A DNA stretch of 64,000 nt from OCS116 sp051531935 (GCA_051531935.1 JAOPTR010000008.1:75205-139204); one strand, 5' to 3'. Shown: positions 8,658 through 18,018, numbered from the stretch's first letter. The notes: generated by a model not told the origin, from the sequence alone. Program-made: numbers and translations.

Positions 8658-9896
8658 TTAAAATCTATCAACCCGAAACAAGTTCAAATCAACATCTGTT
8701 TTGCCATCGACAATTAAATTGCAAATATGCTTGGCAGTAACCGCCGCCATAGTCATGCCCAAATGCCCATGCCCAAAGGCAAAGTTAACCCGCTCATCAC
8801 GTGGGTGACGGCCAATTACAGGCATATCATCAGCCATTGAAGGCCGACAACCCATCCACCTCACACCACGATCATCGGGGATAGATGGAAATAATTCCTG
8901 TGCCAAGCCCAGCATTTTGTCGATACGTCCGTATTCTGGTTTGGCATCAAGGCCAGCAAATTCAACACCGCCACCAACGCGCAAGCCTTCGGTTTGGGAG
9001 CTAATAGCAATTTGGGCGTCTGTGGCAATAATTGCGCAGTCATTTTCAAACGGTGGGTTTTCAATCATCACATTATACCCGCGCTCTGTGTCTAGTGGCA
9101 CGTTAAAGCCGAGTTGTTTAACCAGTTTGCGCGAATACGCACCCGCTGCAATCACAATTTCATCGGCTTCTATGGCCGTACCATCTGCCAGATCAACAAA
9201 TATAGTTTCTGCATTTCGCCGAATATGTGTCACCTCACCAGTAGTGAAATCAACCCCCGCTGCTTTGGCTTTATCTCGCAAATAAGACGTCAGCCCTTTT
9301 GGAGATTTTAAGACAGCGCTGTCTTTTTCGAACACCGATTTGTAAACACCTCGTTCTAAACCGTTTACACGTTTGTAAGTATCGGTTGCCGATAGAGTTT
9401 CCATTCCATACCCATAGCTTTCTTTTAGGCTATGAATGCCCTCATCACGCTTAAAGCTAGCCTCTTTTTGATAAAGATAATAGGTACCAGTTTCCGATAT
9501 GAATCTCGCTCTATCCGCCTCATCAATTTGGTCATAATGGTCGGCCAATGCCGTCTCCATAAGGCTTAAGCGGGCTTTAATAATGCCTTCTCTACGGCTT
9601 GGCAAGGCAGCTTTAACAAATTCATAAAACCAGGGCACCATTTTTAAAGCATAACTAGGGCGCAGTGCAATCATAGCTTTTGGGTCTAACAACCAAAAAG
9701 GGATTCTCAACAAATCCTTAGCGCTTAACATCGGGAAAATATCACAATAAGCAATGATACCTGCATTATTACTCGATGCAGCCAAATCATCAAATGCTTT
9801 GTCAATTAGGACAACATCTTGCCCCTTTTGTGCCAAGCGCAAAGCGGTCGAAGTGCCAATAAGGCCGCCACCGATAACAACTATTTTTTTGGACAT
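8658..9896 (-). CDS. FAD-dependent D-amino acid dehydrogenase, possible D-hydroxyproline dehydrogenase
   Basis: DadA/DAO-family flavoprotein of 412 residues. The FAD-binding Rossmann motif is VVIGGGLIGTSTALRLA at the N-terminus, and the C-terminal family motif is GFGHGHLGMTMA-like (FAFGHGHLGMTMA). Such enzymes oxidise D-amino acids to imino acids, passing electrons to the respiratory chain. With an epimerase producing cis-4-hydroxy-D-proline 4 kb away, D-hydroxyproline is a likely substrate, feeding the DapA-family deaminase. It is the last gene of a three-gene minus-strand operon with a glutamine amidotransferase and an MFS transporter. Confidence 0.85.
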   Translation of the reverse strand: MSKKIVVIGGGLIGTSTALRLAQKGQDVVLIDKAFDDLAASSNNAGIIAYCDIFPMLSAKDLLRIPFWLLDPKAMIALRPSYALKMVPWFYEFVKAALPSRREGIIKARLSLMETALADHYDQIDEADRARFISETGTYYLYQKEASFKRDEGIHSLKESYGYGMETLSATDTYKRVNGLERGVYKSVFEKDSAVLKSPKGLTSYLRDKAKAAGVDFTTGEVTHIRRNAETIFVDLADGTAIEADEIVIAAGAYSRKLVKQLGFNVPLDTERGYNVMIENPPFENDCAIIATDAQIAISSQTEGLRVGGGVEFAGLDAKPEYGRIDKMLGLAQELFPSIPDDRGVRWMGCRPSMADDMPVIGRHPRDERVNFAFGHGHLGMTMAAVTAKHICNLIVDGKTDVDLNLFRVDRF

Positions 9897-9905
9897 TATT
9901 TTCTC

Positions 9906-10667
9906 CTAAACAGACTGTTCTGTCATAAAATTAAGCATGAATTTGGCGATCGGCAAGCGTGTGCTGTTTTTACCGTCCTCAGCACTAGCCATAGCCTCGT
10001 CTTTAATTTGTTGGCTCACCCAATCTTGACCCAAATCCCATTTATATTCAATTAAGTCTCTAATGAATTGATTGTCAAACTCTGGATGCCCTTGATAGGT
10101 TAAAACACCCTCAGGATAATAAAGCCCTGCAAACTCACAAAAATCAGATGAAGCGATAATTTCGGCCGTTGTTGGTAACTCAACCACCTGATCACCATGC
10201 ATTACATTCACCGTAAAAGTGGTTTGCAACGCCAATGCGCCATCTTTTGCCAAATGCGAAAGTTCAGTTGGGATGACCATTTTATACTCGTGCATGCCAA
10301 TGCCAAAGCCCTGTTTAACTTTAGTCACTTTGCCACCCAAGGCATGGGCGATAATCTGATGCCCAAAGCAAACCCCAGTCAATCGTTTCTTTGCCGAAAC
10401 TATATCTCGAATAAAATCAGCAAGCCTCGCCATCCACGGCAACTCATCATACACACCATGCTTGCTACCAGTGACCAAATAAGCATCACATTCATCGGCA
10501 GATGCAGGAAACTCATCCCGCAAAACATAGTATATTTTCCATTCTATTTTTGGCGAAGTGGCATCAATCAATGGATCGAATAAATCAATAAACTGCTGTT
10601 CATGAAGGCCGTATTTATTGGCCATGCTGCCTGCGCTCTCGCCTGCCATTAAAAGTCCAATTTTCAT
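9906..10667 (-). CDS. Class I glutamine amidotransferase-like protein
   Basis: 253-residue stand-alone GATase-1 domain of the GMP-synthase-like/gamma-glutamyl hydrolase type. The nucleophile elbow is TGVCFGHQ with C100, and the His/Glu of the triad are in YQGHPEF. Stand-alone relatives hydrolyse gamma-glutamyl amides or serve unknown partners; no substrate can be assigned. Its start overlaps the stop of the MFS gene by four bases and the dehydrogenase follows nine bases later, so the three are translationally linked and may share one catabolic or export task. Confidence 0.82.
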   Translation of the reverse strand: MKIGLLMAGESAGSMANKYGLHEQQFIDLFDPLIDATSPKIEWKIYYVLRDEFPASADECDAYLVTGSKHGVYDELPWMARLADFIRDIVSAKKRLTGVCFGHQIIAHALGGKVTKVKQGFGIGMHEYKMVIPTELSHLAKDGALALQTTFTVNVMHGDQVVELPTTAEIIASSDFCEFAGLYYPEGVLTYQGHPEFDNQFIRDLIEYKWDLGQDWVSQQIKDEAMASAEDGKNSTRLPIAKFMLNFMTEQSV

Positions 10668-11905
10668 GATGCATCACTCCCATTTTCAACAATGCTAAAA
10701 CTCACCTTTTTTGTGGCGAGAATGAACAGTAAAAAGCCAATAAAGGCCAGAACACCTGCGGCCACAAATGGCGCACCAGGCATATAAATATAAGCCTCGT
10801 CACTGGTGAAATAACCAAATATTTGTGTCATCATCAACGGCGAAATAAATGCCACGATACTCGACATACTGGTAAGCGCTCCAGACAACTCACCCTGAGC
10901 ATCTTCTGGTACCTGATAAGATAATACAGTGCGCATCACCACGCCTGCAAACCCGCCCAAAGCCATAAGCGGCATAAACGCATATAATACCCAACCAGTT
11001 GAAACCATACTCACAATAAAGAATGTCAGTATTGTCGCGACAAAGCCAATATAGGCGGTTTTCATATTACCTAGTTTTTGAATAGATATGCCAATTAGCC
11101 CACCCTGTGCAAGCGCCATCAACACCCCAAAGAATGTGAGAGAATAACCAACTTCTTGGATCGACCAATCAAACCTTTCAATGGTAAAAAATGTCCATAT
11201 AGACGGGTAAGCTTGCCCTGCCATTTCCAGACAAAACATAACGGACATAAGCCCCAATACCCATTTATATTTACTCATTTGAATCAGCGTACCAACGGGG
11301 TTAGCGCGCTTCCAATTAAATTCACGACGTTTATCTTTGCTCAAACTTTCTGGTAAAATAAAATAGCCTATAATGGCTGCAGCGCCCATTACAGCGGCCG
11401 CCACCCAAAATGGCAAGCGCACATCAATTTGCCCCAAAACACCACCCAAAGCAGGGCCTAAAATAAAGCCAACCCCAATGGCAGCACCTAGCATGCCAAA
11501 ATATTTACCTCTATTTTCTTTGCTGCTAATGTCTGTCACATAGGCATGTGCAGGGGTAATGCTACTGCCAGCAATGCCGCCAATTATCCGCCCGATGGTC
11601 AGCCAATAAATATTAGGTGCGTTTGCCAATAATATATAGTCGAGCATAAAAATAAATAATGCGATGAGAATAACAGGTCTACGGCCAAATTTATCCGACA
11701 ATGCGCCCGTAATTGGCGCAAATATAAATTGCATAAACGCGTATATAAATACCAAATAGCCGCCAATAATGGCAGCTTCGCTTAACGAAACACCCGCTAA
11801 CTCCATCAACAATTTTGGATAAATAGGAATAATAATGCCAAGGCTTATCACCTCTAGCAGCACAACAAAAAGGATAAAATATAAATGTCTACGCTGTTCC
11901 GTCAT
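10664..11905 (-). CDS. MFS transporter of the TCR/Tet type
   Basis: Twelve-span major facilitator protein of 413 residues. Motif A is GALSDKFGRRPVIL between spans 2 and 3, and the motif C region GVGFILGPALGG in span 5 is typical of drug:H+ antiporters. The overall pattern is closest to the tetracycline-type exporters, but the chromosomal setting in an operon with an amidotransferase and a D-amino-acid dehydrogenase suggests a metabolite exporter or importer rather than resistance. First gene of that operon. Confidence 0.85.
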   Translation of the reverse strand: MTEQRRHLYFILFVVLLEVISLGIIIPIYPKLLMELAGVSLSEAAIIGGYLVFIYAFMQFIFAPITGALSDKFGRRPVILIALFIFMLDYILLANAPNIYWLTIGRIIGGIAGSSITPAHAYVTDISSKENRGKYFGMLGAAIGVGFILGPALGGVLGQIDVRLPFWVAAAVMGAAAIIGYFILPESLSKDKRREFNWKRANPVGTLIQMSKYKWVLGLMSVMFCLEMAGQAYPSIWTFFTIERFDWSIQEVGYSLTFFGVLMALAQGGLIGISIQKLGNMKTAYIGFVATILTFFIVSMVSTGWVLYAFMPLMALGGFAGVVMRTVLSYQVPEDAQGELSGALTSMSSIVAFISPLMMTQIFGYFTSDEAYIYMPGAPFVAAGVLAFIGFLLFILATKKVSFSIVENGSDAS

Positions 11906-12011
11906 ATCATCATCACTATAATTTAATAAAATCTCAATGTTGAGAATATAGGTCTTATAAATAGAAACACAAATTAGATTTTAATATGAACACAGGTTTT
12001 ACAAAAAAAAC

Positions 12012-12272
12012 ATGTCAAATTGGAAAGTTTATATAATACAATGTGCTGATAACACCCTTTACACGGGCATTAGCAACAATGTCGACAAGCGTATGGAGGT
12101 TCATAACGCAGGCAAAGGTGCCAAATATACCCGCGTGCGCTTACCCGTAAAGTTGGTCTATCAAGAAAATGCAGAAGACCGCAGCACAGCCTCAAAGCGC
12201 GAGGCAAAAATTAAAAAACTATCTCGCGCCCAAAAGCTAAAGCTTATAGAGCTTTACCATCATACTGGGTGA
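12012..12272 (+). CDS. GIY-YIG nuclease-family protein (UPF0213 type)
   Basis: Single-domain 86-residue GIY-YIG protein. The two half-motifs are seen as VYIIQCADNTLYTGISNN, followed by the conserved Arg (KRMEVHNAGKGAKYTR) and the Glu in KREAKIKKLS. Family members are small putative nucleases, some implicated in DNA repair; function is unproven. The gene overlaps the convergent GFA gene by 29 bases at their 3' ends. Confidence 0.85.
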   Translation: MSNWKVYIIQCADNTLYTGISNNVDKRMEVHNAGKGAKYTRVRLPVKLVYQENAEDRSTASKREAKIKKLSRAQKLKLIELYHHTG

Positions 12273-12591
12273 TGTCGAGTTTCGATAAATCTAAATTGGC
12301 AAATGTACGAATGTTAACACCTGCTTTTTCGACCCCTTTGTCATCTCCATGAGTGAACATAGCGGTACTGCAAGTCTTACATGAGCGATGGTTTAGGTGC
12401 TTTTTACCAAATTTATATTCTGTCAAATGCGCTTCACCACATTCAAATTTCAAGGCTTCCATATCGACAAACCATAATATATGCGCCCTACGGCTGCATA
12501 TAGAACAGTTACATTCAACCAAATAATCAAACTCACCTTCAACTTGATATTTCACCGCGCCGCAATGGCAAGAAGCATTATATACTGTCAT
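12244..12591 (-). CDS. GFA-family zinc protein (CENP-V/Gfa-like)
   Basis: Glutathione-dependent formaldehyde-activating enzyme-like fold, a zinc-binding protein of uncertain substrate. Zinc ligands are visible as CHCG, CNCSIC and CKTC. An upstream in-frame ATG at 12615 exists, but the ATG at 12591 has GATGGGA six bases before it and gives the standard N-terminus MTVYNASCHCG, so it is chosen (115 residues). The 3' end overlaps the convergent GIY-YIG gene. Confidence 0.85.
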   Translation of the reverse strand: MTVYNASCHCGAVKYQVEGEFDYLVECNCSICSRRAHILWFVDMEALKFECGEAHLTEYKFGKKHLNHRSCKTCSTAMFTHGDDKGVEKAGVNIRTFANLDLSKLDITQYDGKAL

Positions 12592-12661
12592 ATTATTTCC
12601 CATCTGTTTACGCATAGTCTATCATAGTCAAAATTTTAATATTGTAGAAACCCGACATTAT

Positions 12662-13474
12662 ATGCACGAGCAAAAAACCGAAAATTTACGTGGCGTCGTA
12701 GGCAAAGCCCGCGCTCAGCAACGTTTTTTATTAGAACGGTTTTATCCCTCCAAAAATTTAAAACAATTTATCGAGCATTATTGGCTAATTTCGTGGGATT
12801 TACCAGAGGGCACTTCCCACACCCAACAAGTGATCTCACACCCTTGTGTTAACGTATCATTTTTGCAAAATAATTCATCAGCAACGGGTGTAAGTACCAA
12901 GCAGTTTGAGCATACATTAATGGGCAAAGGCAATTTAGTTGGCATTCGTTTTACCCCCGCAGGTTTTTACCCATTTGCAACACAAGCAGATGTAAAAATG
13001 ACCGATTTAACCAATCAGATCATGCCCGTTGATAAGTTTTTTAAAATTGATGTTTCGAAGTTTGAAACCAACATCCTCGCCCTACCAACCACGAGCGCCA
13101 AAACCAAAAGCATTGAACAAAGTCTATTCACCACCTCGCCAAAAGCAGATGTAAATATAGCCAAAATCAATGAAATCGTAAAACAGGTAGAAACCGACAA
13201 AAACATTCTAAAGGTCAGTGACATATGCCAAAAATTCAACCTTGAAGACCGCCAATTACAACGCTTATTTAAAAAATATATCGGTATAAATGCCAAATGG
13301 ATCATTAACCGCTACCGCATTCACCAAGCTCTAGAAGCAGTAGAAACCACAAATCACATTAACTGGAGTGACCTCGCAATAAGCCTTGGTTATTTCGACC
13401 AAGCCCATTTTGCAAAAGACTTCAAAAACCTGTTAGGCATGACACCCCAAAGATATTTGAAAAACTTAAAATAA
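12662..13474 (+). CDS. AraC-family transcriptional regulator with DUF6597-like N-terminus
   Basis: 270-residue regulator. The N-terminal ligand-type domain carries the family signature LKQFIEHYWLISWDLP and a conserved MGKGNLVGIRFTPAGFYPF segment. The C-terminal AraC HTH covers about 175-270 and ends FAKDFKNLLGMTPQRYLKN. No obvious target gene adjoins it: the divergent GFA gene and the downstream YdcH gene are both separate units, so its regulon is unknown. Confidence 0.85.
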   Translation: MHEQKTENLRGVVGKARAQQRFLLERFYPSKNLKQFIEHYWLISWDLPEGTSHTQQVISHPCVNVSFLQNNSSATGVSTKQFEHTLMGKGNLVGIRFTPAGFYPFATQADVKMTDLTNQIMPVDKFFKIDVSKFETNILALPTTSAKTKSIEQSLFTTSPKADVNIAKINEIVKQVETDKNILKVSDICQKFNLEDRQLQRLFKKYIGINAKWIINRYRIHQALEAVETTNHINWSDLAISLGYFDQAHFAKDFKNLLGMTPQRYLKNLK

Positions 13475-13506
13475 TCACTTCCTCACATCCATATAACAGT
13501 TGGTTA

Positions 13507-13524
13507 GATTGATTTAAATCAATC
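13507..13524. promoter_or_regulatory. Perfect FNR/FixK-type box upstream of the YdcH gene
   Basis: GATTGATTTAAATCAATC is an 18-bp perfect palindrome containing the consensus TTGAT-N4-ATCAA (13509-13522) of Crp/FNR-type oxygen regulators. It lies about 50 bp upstream of the probable start region and 52 bp before the ATG of the DUF465 gene. This suggests anaerobic or microaerobic control; the exact -10 is unclear. Confidence 0.6.
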
Positions 13525-13575
13525 CATTCACCCATTTTTCTTGTTAAAATACACTCAATCAACAAGGAGAATAAA

Positions 13576-13815
13576 ATGAAAAACACACCACATGAATTAA
13601 GTGAAGAATTTCCTGAATTTACAGAGAAAATGCATCAACTTAAATTGGATGATAACCATTTTGTAAAATTGGCTGATGAGTATCACGAGTTAAACCGAGA
13701 GGTTCATCGTCTAGAAATTGGTGAACAGCATTTGTCTCACTTCGAAGAAGAGCAATTGCGCAAAAAACGCATGCTACTTAAAGATGAAATATTTACTTAT
13801 TTGACAAAAGACTAA
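13576..13815 (+). CDS. YdcH/DUF465-family small protein
   Basis: 79-residue helical protein of the DUF465 (YdcH) family, with the typical DDNHFVKLADEYHELNREVHRLE stretch split across two predicted coiled-coil helices and LRKKRMLLKDEI near the end. Its cellular role is unknown. AAGGAG lies seven bases before the ATG. It is a monocistronic unit: an FNR-type box upstream and a strong hairpin directly downstream. Confidence 0.88.
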   Translation: MKNTPHELSEEFPEFTEKMHQLKLDDNHFVKLADEYHELNREVHRLEIGEQHLSHFEEEQLRKKRMLLKDEIFTYLTKD

Positions 13816-13823
13816 TAACTAAA

Positions 13824-13860
13824 CAGCGCCAAAATTAAACACATCTATGTTTTGGCGCTG
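13824..13860. terminator. Bidirectional terminator hairpin
   Basis: CAGCGCCAAAA (13824-13834) and TTTTGGCGCTG (13850-13860) form an 11-bp perfect stem with a 15-base loop. It sits between the convergent YdcH and TbpB-like genes and has A/T arms on both sides, so it can serve both. Confidence 0.85.
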
Positions 13861-13868
13861 CAAACTAA

Positions 13869-14717
13869 CTATTTAGCAACAAAAATACCGCTAACTGTAC
13901 CGGCGTCGCCATTTTTTAAAACAGTTCCTGCGGCTTCAGCTGGCGTAGAGCCAATAGCATCCTGCCCATAAAAATACCCCACTGATGAAGCTGTGCTGTT
14001 TGCACCTGTCGCGTCAACCTCAACGCCATTTTTTTGCAAACTAAGCGACCCACTAGAGAATTTATTACCAGAAATTGTCATGCCACTAGCGCGGATGGTA
14101 TCAATGCTCGCATTCACCGCAAGGCCAGAAACTGAATCAGTGGCAGTAAAACCGTTCAACGTCAGATCAACAGTGCTAGCCGCAAAATCGACCTCAAGTT
14201 TACTTGTGCCACCTTTAAGAATATCGGTAGTACCGCCCGCTCTTGCAACCACCGCTTCGGCCTTGCCATCATAAGTAGCCACACCCAAGGCTGGCATATC
14301 GGCATTACGTGTTGCAACACCTAAAACGCCGTTAGTTTCGTAATCAGCGCCGTTATAATTATAACTTTCTTGGTAGGTCATCAAATATTTATAGCCATCA
14401 GATAGTGCTGTTTTGGTCAAAACTGCCGTGCCATCGGTTAATACCCCACTTGCATCAAAGCCGTCAGCATCAACAATTGCATATTGATTGTCAGTCACAA
14501 AATATGTTTTCGAAGCATGAGTAAGTGTGCCGCCTAGTTTTTGAGACACTATTTCGGCAGTGCTTTTATTGGTTCGGGTTCCATTACCCACCAATTCACT
14601 GGTGCCCGCTGCATTGCTTGTTAATTCCTCATAACCTTCGGTTGTTGTCAAACTAGAGCCAACAACTGTACTGGCACATAGGCCAAGCAATAAACTTTTT
14701 ACAACTAAATTTTTCAT
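13869..14717 (-). CDS. Transferrin-binding-protein-like beta-barrel domain protein
   Basis: 282-residue exported protein with a signal peptide (MKNLVVKSLLLGLCASTVVG). No good lipobox is seen, since the Cys is preceded by GL. The C-terminal segment GYFYGQDA...GTVSGIFVAK matches the closing strands of the TbpB/HpuA-type C-lobe barrel found in many alphaproteobacterial surface proteins. The ligand is unknown; no Slam translocon or TonB receptor gene is adjacent. It could be a surface or periplasmic solute-binding protein. It is a single gene ending at a shared terminator. Confidence 0.65.
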   Translation of the reverse strand: MKNLVVKSLLLGLCASTVVGSSLTTTEGYEELTSNAAGTSELVGNGTRTNKSTAEIVSQKLGGTLTHASKTYFVTDNQYAIVDADGFDASGVLTDGTAVLTKTALSDGYKYLMTYQESYNYNGADYETNGVLGVATRNADMPALGVATYDGKAEAVVARAGGTTDILKGGTSKLEVDFAASTVDLTLNGFTATDSVSGLAVNASIDTIRASGMTISGNKFSSGSLSLQKNGVEVDATGANSTASSVGYFYGQDAIGSTPAEAAGTVLKNGDAGTVSGIFVAK

Positions 14718-14913
14718 CTTGTCACCTATCTATTAAAACGTCATCAGCAAAGGTTTAAAATTATCTATTCAATATAATAATTTAATATAACAGTAATATC
14801 CGCAGCGTCATCTATATAATGCACAAATATACTCAAGCCACATGCTCCCATAAACATTAGACAATCAGCAGGTTACAAAATACCGCTTGCAGTGTTTCTT
14901 TATTTCTGTATGT

Positions 14914-14939
14914 TTGACCAATAATTCAACATTGGTCAA
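14914..14939. promoter_or_regulatory. Palindromic operator of the TetR-ABC exporter operon
   Basis: TTGACCAAT (14914-14922) and ATTGGTCAA (14931-14939) are perfect 9-bp inverted half-sites separated by 8 bp. They end 10 bp before the tetR start codon, over the expected promoter/leader. This is the usual layout for TetR autorepression. Confidence 0.75.
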
Positions 14940-14949
14940 TAGGTCATAA

Positions 14950-15657
14950 ATGCCAAAAAACAACCAACAAATCCGTCATGATGCCATCATAAACGCCGCC
15001 GCTTCATTATTCATAAAGTTCGGTTATGACAAAACATCTGTGGCCGATATTGCCAAACGAGCTGGCATATCCAAAGGCGCAATCTACCTACATTTCAAAA
15101 GCAAAGACAAGTTATTTGAAACCCTACTCATGACAAAAATGGGCCGATTCAGCTATGCGTGGATGGACAATGTCGAGGCCGACCCCAATGGTGGTCTGAT
15201 GGCAAATATGTACATCAATATGATAGATGCCATGCATAAAGATGAGTTTATCACCGCTATGATGCGCCAAGACGGCGAGCTTTTTGGCACCTATTTAAAC
15301 AAACCCGACAGCTTGTTCAAAAACCAATATCATCAAAACACCCGCCACGAATTTATAAAAATGATGCAAGATGTTGGCTGCATTCGCCAAGAGTTAGACC
15401 CATTAACCACCGCCCATGTGATGAATATCATTTCCTATGGTTTGGTATCGGTTGGTAATGTGATGCATAAAGATGACATCCCGCCGATTGACGACACCAT
15501 AAAAACCCTTGCCGATATTATGCACCGCGCCCTCACACCTGATGATGGTGGCAATAGCGATGCAGGTAAACAAATTTTACGCCATATATTTAAAGGGGCG
15601 ATTGCTGATTTTCAAAAAAATTACGGCATCGACCCTGCAACATTTCACGATAATTAA
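14950..15657 (+). CDS. TetR/AcrR-family repressor
   Basis: 235-residue regulator with the TetR HTH in the first 60 residues (AAASLFIKFGYDKTSVADIAKRAGISKGAIYLHFKSKDKLFE, given here only as the motif region) and a ligand domain after it. It is the first gene of a four-gene set with an ABC ATPase and two ABC-2 permeases, and a 26-bp palindrome overlaps its own promoter. It most likely represses the exporter operon and is released by a transported compound. The inducer is unknown. Confidence 0.9.
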   Translation: MPKNNQQIRHDAIINAAASLFIKFGYDKTSVADIAKRAGISKGAIYLHFKSKDKLFETLLMTKMGRFSYAWMDNVEADPNGGLMANMYINMIDAMHKDEFITAMMRQDGELFGTYLNKPDSLFKNQYHQNTRHEFIKMMQDVGCIRQELDPLTTAHVMNIISYGLVSVGNVMHKDDIPPIDDTIKTLADIMHRALTPDDGGNSDAGKQILRHIFKGAIADFQKNYGIDPATFHDN

Positions 15658-15671
15658 TCTTGGAGATCCAC

Positions 15672-16535
15672 ATGATAAAAGTCAAAAATCTAGATTTCAC
15701 ATATCACAAAGCCGACGTTCCAACATTGCATGATATGAATTTCGAAATTTCACAAGGCGAGATAATGGGCTTTTTAGGCCCCTCTGGCGCGGGCAAATCC
15801 ACCACTCAAAATATTCTCATTGGCATGCTTAAAAACTATCAAGGCAGCATAGATATTATGGGCAAGGAATTAAGCTCGTGGGGTAAAGATTTTTACGAAC
15901 ATGTTGGCGTTTCATTTGAATTGCCAAACCATTTTTTAAAGCTCACTGCGCGCGAAAATTTAGAACATTTTTCATCGCTCTACTCAGGCGATAAACACGA
16001 TGTTTTAGAAGTTATGTCATGGGTCGACTTAGCTGATGATGCCGATAAAAAAGTATCTGAATTCTCAAAAGGCATGAAAATTCGGCTCAACGTCGCTCGC
16101 TCGGTCATTCACAAACCCAAAATTCTGTTTTTGGATGAGCCAACTTCGGGCTTAGACCCTGTGAATGCCGCCAAGGTTAAAAAACTAGCCTTTAATTTGC
16201 GCGACCAAGGAACAACCATTTTTATAACCACGCATAACATGGCCTTGGCCGACCAAATGTGCGACCGCGTGGCATTTGTGACCAATGGCCATTTAAGGGC
16301 GATAGACAAGCCTTCCAATTTCAAAAAACAATTTGGCAAACGCTTTGTCGATGTCGAATTTATCAACGCTGCACAAAATTCCGAAACCGCAAAATTCTCA
16401 TTGGATAATCTTGGCGAAAATAAAGAGTTTTTAGCATTGCTAAAATCTGGTCAGCATCTCGAAACCATTCACAGCGAAGAAACCACATTAGAAAATGTTT
16501 TCATTGAATTAACAGGACAGGAGTTAATTATATGA
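15672..16535 (+). CDS. ABC exporter ATP-binding protein
   Basis: ABC ATPase with Walker A GPSGAGKST, signature FSKGMKIRL (a variant of LSGGQ) and Walker B ILFLDEPTSGLDP. The ATG at 15672 is chosen over 15660 because TGGAG lies six bases before it and it gives the usual start MIKVKNL (287 residues). It energises the two membrane proteins that follow. Related three-gene ABC-2 sets include exporters annotated for fluoroquinolones, but the substrate here cannot be read. Confidence 0.9.
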   Translation: MIKVKNLDFTYHKADVPTLHDMNFEISQGEIMGFLGPSGAGKSTTQNILIGMLKNYQGSIDIMGKELSSWGKDFYEHVGVSFELPNHFLKLTARENLEHFSSLYSGDKHDVLEVMSWVDLADDADKKVSEFSKGMKIRLNVARSVIHKPKILFLDEPTSGLDPVNAAKVKKLAFNLRDQGTTIFITTHNMALADQMCDRVAFVTNGHLRAIDKPSNFKKQFGKRFVDVEFINAAQNSETAKFSLDNLGENKEFLALLKSGQHLETIHSEETTLENVFIELTGQELII

Positions 16536-17254
16536 AACCATTATTTTCAGAGATAAAAACCAACACGATTGTTCAGTATCGTAACGGTTTATACCATGTG
16601 GGCATTGGGGTCGGCATATTGGTTGCTATCGCTATTTCCCAGCTCATCGCGGCAGAAATCATTTCTTTAGCCATGATTGTTATCATGCTATTAATCATTG
16701 GCGGCTCCACCTTATTATATGTAGCAGCTATGTTAATGTTTGAGCGCGATGAAAATACCATCACCGCCACCATAATATCGCCGCTTTCCACCACCGAATA
16801 TATTGTTGCAAAAACCATCAGTCTCACAATTTTGGCTAGTATTGAATCCTTCGTTTCATTTTTTGGCGCTTTGGTCATTATGCACTTTCAAGGGGCGCAA
16901 TTCGAGCTACCCAATTTACTCATTCTCACCTTAAGCCTATTTGCCATATGCATTATTTTTGTGCTGTTAGGCATTATCATTGCAGTGAGATATAGAAATA
17001 TTACCAATTTTATTATGCCCATGGCATCGGTCATTATCTTCCTACAAATCCCAATTTTCTATTTCACTGGGTTTAGCGATAATTTCATATTCCTGCTTTT
17101 CCCTGTATCCCCACCAACGATGATGATGCTAGGCGCATTTGAAACCATAGAGGTTTGGCAATTTATCTATGCCATTGGCTTTGGCCTTATTTGTATAATT
17201 GGGCTTTTTTATTGGGCTCATAAAGCCTTCACCAAGCATGTAATTGGAGAATAA
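16532..17254 (+). CDS. ABC-2 type exporter permease, first subunit
   Basis: 240-residue membrane protein with six predicted spans. Its ATG overlaps the ATPase stop by four bases (ATGA), showing translational coupling. It is of the ABC-2 permease type, with the conserved inter-span segment containing ITATIISPLSTTEYIVAKT. It probably heterodimerises with the next gene product. Confidence 0.85.
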   Translation: MKPLFSEIKTNTIVQYRNGLYHVGIGVGILVAIAISQLIAAEIISLAMIVIMLLIIGGSTLLYVAAMLMFERDENTITATIISPLSTTEYIVAKTISLTILASIESFVSFFGALVIMHFQGAQFELPNLLILTLSLFAICIIFVLLGIIIAVRYRNITNFIMPMASVIIFLQIPIFYFTGFSDNFIFLLFPVSPPTMMMLGAFETIEVWQFIYAIGFGLICIIGLFYWAHKAFTKHVIGE

Positions 17255-17256
17255 AA

Positions 17257-18018
17257 ATGGATATTTTCACTACAATTCCTAAATTTTTTCACAATGATAA
17301 AAAGTTGATTTTCCGCGATAGCTTTATGATTTTCATGTTGCTTTTTACCTTTGTTATGGCCATAGCTGTTCGTTATTTATTGCCGTGGATAGACAGTGTT
17401 CTTATTGAAAAATCCTACATGCCAAGTGAAACAATTTCATTTGCTTTACATGATACTTATCCCATGTGGGCAAGCTTCATTTCACTCTATAATGGTGGCT
17501 TGTTAGCTGGCATGGTGTCTGGCTTCCTTATTTTAGACGAAAAAGACGAAGGCACAATCACTGCACTTATTGTCACCCCAGTTCCTTTGCATTATTATAC
17601 AAATTATCGGTTTGGTCTGGCTGCAATTTTCAGCTTTTTCACCATGATTTTGATGGTATATATTGTTGGTGTCGAAATTCTTCCCTTTTGGCAGCTCTCC
17701 TTACTTTGCGCATCCGCATCATTAGTATCAGTCATGGTTTCGCTGTTTCTATCGTTAGCCGCCCAAAATAAAATTCAAGGTTTCGCTATGGGCAAATTCA
17801 CTTCCATAGCAGGTTGGGTTATTATGGGCGGGTGGTTTCTACCCGAAAATTGGCAATGGATATTAGCAATTTTTCCACCATTCTTAATTCACAAGGCCTA
17901 TTGGCTAGCCTTAGATGGCAATGATCTATGGTGGTTCGCACTAGCTTTAGGCACATTATTGCAATTATTAGCCATCTATTGGATGTCTAGAAAATTCAAT
18001 CAATCTGTCTATAAATAA
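17257..18018 (+). CDS. ABC-2 type exporter permease, second subunit
   Basis: 253-residue membrane protein, two bases after the first permease. It has six predicted spans and the matching cytoplasmic-loop motif DEKDEGTITALIVTPVPLHYY, which parallels the first permease. Two distinct permeases plus one ATPase suit a heterodimeric exporter under the TetR gene upstream. The substrate is unknown. Confidence 0.85.
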   Translation: MDIFTTIPKFFHNDKKLIFRDSFMIFMLLFTFVMAIAVRYLLPWIDSVLIEKSYMPSETISFALHDTYPMWASFISLYNGGLLAGMVSGFLILDEKDEGTITALIVTPVPLHYYTNYRFGLAAIFSFFTMILMVYIVGVEILPFWQLSLLCASASLVSVMVSLFLSLAAQNKIQGFAMGKFTSIAGWVIMGGWFLPENWQWILAIFPPFLIHKAYWLALDGNDLWWFALALGTLLQLLAIYWMSRKFNQSVYK

